The notes under the pieces: model-generated | What the model saw: the letters and a program-made list of their open reading frames with translations, nothing else | Databases searched by the model: none | Told to the model about the DNA's origin: nothing | Made by a program: the position numbers and the translations under genes | DNA from: Manis javanica | Taxonomy: Eukaryota; Chordata; Mammalia; Pholidota; Manidae | DNA length: 64,000 bases | NCBI RefSeq assembly: GCF_040802235.1 | Contig: NC_133161.1 | Coordinates: 11,797,001 to 11,861,000, forward strand | Direction of reading: 5' to 3' | Part shown: in pieces, positions 60,301 to 64,000 of the stretch | Position numbering within the stretch: the first letter of the stretch is position 1 | Layout of the letters: each line of letters starts with the position of its first letter

Positions 60301-61166
60301 CCCTGTCTTCCCTCAGGCAGACACCCTGATTTAAGGCAGAACCTGGAGGCCCCTGTGATGTCTGATGAAGAATGCCAGAAAACTGAACAAGGAAAAAGCC
60401 ACAGGAACTCCTTGTGTGTTAAGTTTATGAAAGTGTTCAGCCGAATTTTTGGGGTAATCTTTTCAATTAGTATTTGGAGTATTAGCTTTCACTTACTTTA
60501 TGTATCTAGTTAGCTATTTAATCATGATATTTTTAAAAATTAGAAAGTGCTCATCCTCTCATAATTTTTTGAGAATTTGAGAAGGCTGCAGTAAAGCCTC
60601 TGTTGTTTCTTCAGTAATAGGCTCTCCCTACAGATGTCTTTATTCATTAAAGGGCATGATGCAGTAACCTGTGATTAATAACACTTTGCTAGGTTTATAT
60701 TCTCATAGTTGCAAATGAAAATGGGCATTGCTTAAAAAAAGTTCCAACTTTTCACAGACTGAAACTGACTTCACCAGTTCAAATAAATGGGGTTTGACTC
60801 ATTTTACATGTGAGTTCCAGAGAGGTTTTTCTCTTTCTCAAGATCACACAGGCTAGTTACGGCAAAGCTAGATAAACGTCTCAGGCTTCCTGTCTCCCGG
60901 TTCGGTGCTCTGTTCATGACCCAGCATGCCACCTCAGGCAGGGCTCATCCAAGTCAGGGACCCGGGGGCTCCTGGAAGAAGCAGACCTGACCATTTCTCC
61001 TCCCCCTCCCCACATTCTCTGGCAGGAGGTGGCCGTTGCTACTGTCATCTGCAAGAACAAGCTCCAGGGGATCGAGGTCGGACACTTCATGGGCGGGGAT
61101 GTGGGCATCTACACCGATGTTCACAAATATATATCCTGGATTGAGAGTGTCACTGAAGACAGATGA
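54334..61166 (+). CDS. PRSS37: PRSS37, inactive trypsin-like serine protease
   Basis: Five coding exons: 54334-54397, 56108-56249, 57412-57665, 60317-60453 and 61026-61166; all introns are GT/AG and the phases fit. From the codon aligned with the human start (GTG at 54364) it encodes 235 residues, the length I recall for human PRSS37; the upstream in-frame ATG at 54334 adds ten. The product is a secreted, testis-specific pseudoprotease; in mice it is needed for ADAM3 maturation and sperm migration into the oviduct. Numbering from the GTG, the protein has a hydrophobic signal (FVFYLGVLA), His55 in APAHC, Asp99 in DDLMLIKL, but [10 protein letters not shown] near the end instead of a GDSGGP serine box, so it cannot be a normal protease, as in other mammals. 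No stop or frameshift was seen. The start is the only odd part. Confidence 0.94.
54890..55050 (+). mobile_element. MIR SINE in PRSS37 intron 1
   Basis: 'gtgtgagcttggacaagtta' followed by 'tgcttcagtttcttcagtca' and 'gggaagattaaataaatcca' define a near-complete MIR. Confidence 0.8.
55240..55900 (-). mobile_element. Old LINE-1 3' region, antisense, in PRSS37 intron 1
   Basis: T-rich text with 'ttaactattatgaacagtgc' and 'attctttagaatgcaatcct', which are degraded antisense L1M 3' landmarks. Edges uncertain. Confidence 0.5.
56108..56249 (+). CDS. PRSS37: PRSS37 exon 2
   Basis: Acceptor ttacattcacag, donor gtgagt at 56250. Encodes [20 protein letters not shown] and [20 protein letters not shown] then PAHCYLP with the catalytic-type His and its disulfide pair. 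Confidence 0.95.
57190..57350 (+). mobile_element. MIR SINE in PRSS37 intron 2
   Basis: 'ccattacttcatctgtagga' and 'ggcacagtgcctggcaggtg' are MIR core and tail. A (GAT)n-like run (57349-57376) sits between it and exon 3. Confidence 0.75.
57412..57665 (+). CDS. PRSS37: PRSS37 exon 3
   Basis: Acceptor ttctctctccag, donor gtgagt at 57666. Encodes [20 protein letters not shown] through [20 protein letters not shown] to [13 protein letters not shown]. Asp of the triad is kept; NYS sequons are present at two sites. Confidence 0.95.
58045..60085 (+). mobile_element. LINE-1 fragment (RT to 3' end) in PRSS37 intron 3
   Basis: Begins in the reverse transcriptase ([20 protein letters not shown], then [19 protein letters not shown]), continues through the thumb and C-terminal parts and ends with a 3' UTR near 60085 ('aaccaacacaagattgtaga'). 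5' truncated, sense to PRSS37, with many frame breaks. It is older than the two 5'-complete copies and has its own 3' end. Confidence 0.9.
60317..60453 (+). CDS. PRSS37: PRSS37 exon 4
   Basis: Acceptor tgtcttccctcag, donor gtaatc at 60454. Encodes [20 protein letters not shown] and [20 protein letters not shown] then SRIFG. Follows an intron that holds an old L1. Confidence 0.95.
61026..61166 (+). CDS. PRSS37: PRSS37 exon 5 and stop
   Basis: Acceptor attctctggcag at 61025. Encodes [40 protein letters not shown] and SVTEDR, then TGA. The short exon without a GDSGGP box is the hallmark of PRSS37. Confidence 0.95.
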   Translation, partial: EVAVATVICKNKLQGIEVGHFMGGDVGIYTDVHKYISWIESVTEDR

Positions 61167-61237
61167 GACCCTACTACTCTTCTGCATGTCACCGGCTCTG
61201 CCACTGACTGTACACGCCACTACCTTCCCCAACTCAA

Positions 61238-61243
61238 AATAAA
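61238..61243 (+). terminator. PRSS37 polyadenylation signal
   Basis: AATAAA 72 nt after the stop codon, giving a very short 3' UTR as is usual for trypsin-family genes. Confidence 0.8.
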
Positions 61244-61344
61244 ATCTCTAAGCATAAATCTTTGGAGGCATCACACCAGTTGTCCACATTTTCTTGTTTG
61301 TGTTTCTGCCCATATCCCATAATGATGTGAAGAACCAAGAACAA

Positions 61345-61560
61345 AACATGAGATGAGCACTTACTCCACTGTACTGGGGTTACACCCATTATCTCATTTA
61401 AGGCTCACACAAACCTTTGAGGTTAGCTTTTATCCCCCTTTACAAGGGGGAAAATTGAGACTAGAAGAGTTTATTTAATATTACCTGTAGCTAATAGATC
61501 AGAGCCTAGAATGGAATCCCCCAAATGTCAGACTCTCGGTCCCATGCACTTCACCTCAAA
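61345..61560 (+). mobile_element. MIR SINE downstream of PRSS37
   Basis: 'cattatctcatttaaggctc', 'gaggttagcttttatccccc' and 'ttgagactagaagagtttat' give the standard MIR order. Confidence 0.8.
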
Positions 61561-62190
61561 ATTACAGGCGAGTCCATGGTATCAGAACAGATGGTGCCTT
61601 CTGTTTTCGTCCTACTTCTCTTACCATTCAAAGGGCTTGAACCTGAGATCCTGGGCACTGGAATAAGCTCTCCTAAGAATGGTCATGCTTCCTCTCCACA
61701 TGCTGCAGGGAGAGAGCTAGTGGATGGGTAGGAGCAAACAGCAGAACTTGAGGACAACAACCATAAATCAAGTCCCAACAGAGGCTTGGCAGCTCCAGAA
61801 CAGGGTGAAGAAGTCATCTAGAGCCAAGGAGAATACAATCCAGGGGCAGTAACGGGTCAAGAGGCAGAGATGGTTGAGAGGTAGTGAAAGAGGAGAGGAA
61901 ATTGGGCTTAGCCAGAGCCAGAGGATTAACAAGGTCAAGAAAGCCTGTAGTAGTCCTCTGATTGAGAGCTCGGTAACACTGAGACAGGGACCATGGGCTT
62001 AGACAGAATAGGGTGAGGGCCTCTGGAAAAAGCAAGGCAGGATATTTGCAGTCAGAGCAATGTAACTATATGCAAGGAAACTGCCTACCAAAACTCTGTG
62101 TTGAACATTAAGCTCTAGAGTCATTCTTCAGTGAGATTAGTTAATATTCCCCAGATAAAGAAGCATAGCACATTTTTTATTATGCTAATC
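61561..62190. other. No gene recognised
   Basis: Intergenic sequence between a MIR and an LTR fossil; short open frames on both strands, none convincing. Confidence 0.4.
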
Positions 62191-62194
62191 ATTT

Positions 62195-62775
62195 GTAATC
62201 ATGTGTAAGATTCACCTTAGCCCAGGCCTATGTGCTATCTTTCCTCCTTCAGACCTGATGAGGTGATTTTGCAAACTGGGCAACTAATTTAGCAGACCCA
62301 GCTGTAAACAACATAATAAAAGGCAGGAAGGATTCCACCTTAAAGATAAGATTGCATTTTAACACCCAGGAAGTTTAAATAGTAAGATTCTTAATTTACT
62401 CTTTAGCAAACAGACAATACCTCAGCCAACCTTGGGGGCTGGGCAGGCAACCTTTTGATATGCTCCTAGACCAAGACGCCAGTATCCCAGGGAGAAATCG
62501 GAGCAGTAAATTTCTTGTATTAAGTTAATTTTTAATAGTCAGGGACCACTTAACAAGTCCATACCCCTAAGCCTTTTATCCGGTTCCCAAAAATCCTCAA
62601 CTGCCTATAAAACCTCTAGACAACATACCACTCCGGGCTCTCTTGTCCCCTCCTAGCTCACGCCAGGAGCTCTGTCTGTCCTCTCACTGTATCTCTCAAT
62701 AAAAGTGTCCCTGGCTCTCCTACTTTGACTGTTTGCTAAGTTCACTCTTCGACTCCGCAAACAAGAACCCCGGCA
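62195..62775 (+). mobile_element. Probable solo LTR (ERV fossil)
   Basis: The right part has the layout of a retroviral LTR: TATAAAA at 62606-62612, a C/T-rich R start (gggctctcttgtcccctcct), AATAAA at 62698-62703, and a terminal U5-like section ending ...aagaaccccggca near 62775. The left edge is uncertain. No internal genes were seen on either side, so it is a solo LTR or a fragment; family not assigned. Confidence 0.6.
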
Positions 62776-62981
62776 TCAACACCTCTCCAGATCTGGAACA
62801 GGTAAAAAAACTCTCCCAAATCTGGAAATGACAGAGGGATTCAGGATACCCAAAAGATTGCGGCCTATAGGACAAGGATGGGTAAAGCAATCTCCCAGCA
62901 GATGAAGGGTCAGGAAACAACCACACACTATCCTTGGACAATATTTAAAGTTTAAAATACAACCTACATGTTAATTACTTT

Positions 62982-63515
62982 TGTGTTAGGCAGAATAATG
63001 GCCCCTCAAAAATATCCACACCTAAATACCCAGAACCCATGAATATGTTATTTACATGGAAAATGCTGCTTTGCAGATGTGATTAGGTTTATGGACCTTG
63101 AGATGCAGAGATTATTTTGGATTATCTGGGTGGGACCAATATAATCACATGGGCCCTTAAAAGTAGAAGAGGAAGGCAGAAAATTTGGCCAGAGAAATGA
63201 GACAACAGAAGAGGTAGCAGAGATTCAAAGCATGACAAGGACTTGACCCAACATGCAGGCTTTGAAGATGGAAGAAGGGGCCTACAAGCTAAGGAGTGTG
63301 AACAGTTTCTAGAAACTGAGAACAGCCCTCAGCCACCAACTAGCAGAAAAATGGGAACTTTACTTCCACAATCGCAAGAAACTGAATTCTGGCAACAACT
63401 GAAATGAGCAAGGAAATCGAATCTCCCCAAAAAAGAATGCAACCTGGATGACACCTGGATTTTAGTGTGGTGAAATCTGTCAATTTTGTTACAGCAGCCA
63501 TAGAAAACTAGTACA
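62982..63515 (+). mobile_element. MLT1-type solo LTR (ERVL-MaLR fossil), near complete
   Basis: Runs from tgtgttaggcagaataatgg to tagaaaactagtaca with the MaLR landmarks 'gatgtgattaggtttatgga', 'gattatctgggtgggaccaa' and 'ggctttgaagatggaagaag' in order. The 5-bp flanks acttt and acttg agree at four of five bases, as expected for an ancient target-site duplication. No internal region. Confidence 0.8.
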
Positions 63516-63554
63516 ACTTGTAAACCTTTATTTCCTAAAAGAACTACTTTTTAT

Positions 63555-63800
63555 AATGGGCTATTAAAACCTTCAGTGGTTCCCAACTACCCTGAGAATA
63601 AACTGAACTCTTTAGAATGGCATCCAAACCTCTGGCTGTGGGTGCCGCTTCCCTGGTGTCAAGCTGCACCTCACAGGTGCTTTCCCTCTGTTCCTTCCCC
63701 CATTCCTGGCTCCTCTCTCCAAAGTGTACTCTCCCTGGAGGGACGTGTCAGCTGATCTTCACTAATGTTATTTCACTGATCTCAATCCCCAACACCCAAA
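63555..63800 (-). mobile_element. L2 fragment, antisense (probable)
   Basis: 'gagaataaactgaactcttt' and 'agaatggcatccaaacctct' resemble the antisense 3' part of LINE-2, as in many mammalian intergenic regions. Confidence 0.55.
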
Positions 63801-64000
63801 AAGTGTTTTAGATTGCATTCTGCCTCGGACAGAGAGGCAAGTTTACGCCAAAAAAAGGAGATGCCCTTTAAACAGGGCTCAGGGAGGGCCGCCCAGTTCT
63901 TTTTTCCTTATATCTCCCCTATCTCATTATAGAGATCCTCGTCGGAGCTATGCGCTCATCTAGAACCTGGAAAGATATATTGAAGTCTGAGTGTCATAAA

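Overview
The window is nuclear DNA from a placental mammal. It has intron-containing genes with GT/AG splice sites, full-length and fragmentary LINE-1 copies, MIR and L2 relics, Tigger DNA transposon relics, MLT1-type LTRs, and two class II olfactory receptor genes. No Alu or rodent B1/B2 element was noticed, so a non-primate, non-rodent mammal is most likely. A laurasiatherian is my guess from the LINE-1 type; genus cannot be fixed by eye.

The genes identify the locus. PRSS37 (an inactive trypsin-like protein of the testis), OR9A-family olfactory receptors and a second trypsin-like sequence of the PRSS58/PRSS59 (TRYX) group match the block next to CLEC5A, TAS2R and MGAM on human 7q34.

Layout. 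1-4.3 kb: old antisense LINE-1 pieces and a 12-bp minisatellite. 4.8-9.5 kb and 22.9-27.5 kb: two copies of a segmental duplication, each with one intact OR9A-like gene on the minus strand. The copies are old and diverged upstream of the genes, but a block of about 1.1 kb at the 3' end, plus patches in the coding region, is almost identical, which points to gene conversion. 9.5-22.9 kb: ancient repeats (Tigger, MLT1, antisense L1). 27.6-31.7 kb: a LINE-1 with a preserved 5' end but no 3' end. 32.4-37.2 kb: two exons of a trypsin-like gene on the minus strand; its first, fourth and fifth exons were not found. 33.7-44.0 kb: old, partly inverted LINE-1 mosaics. 47.0-53.0 kb: a second LINE-1 with intact 5' end and missing 3' end, carrying a tandem duplication in its 5' UTR. 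53.7-54.2 kb: a solo LTR with target-site duplication. 54.3-61.2 kb: PRSS37, five coding exons, plus strand, with an old L1 in intron 3. 62.2-63.5 kb: two more LTR fossils.

The main points of interest are: (1) the overlooked minus-strand protease exons, (2) the PRSS37 start, where the usual ATG reads GTG and an in-frame ATG lies ten codons upstream in the same exon, just beside a solo LTR, and (3) mosaic sequence identity between the two OR9A copies.
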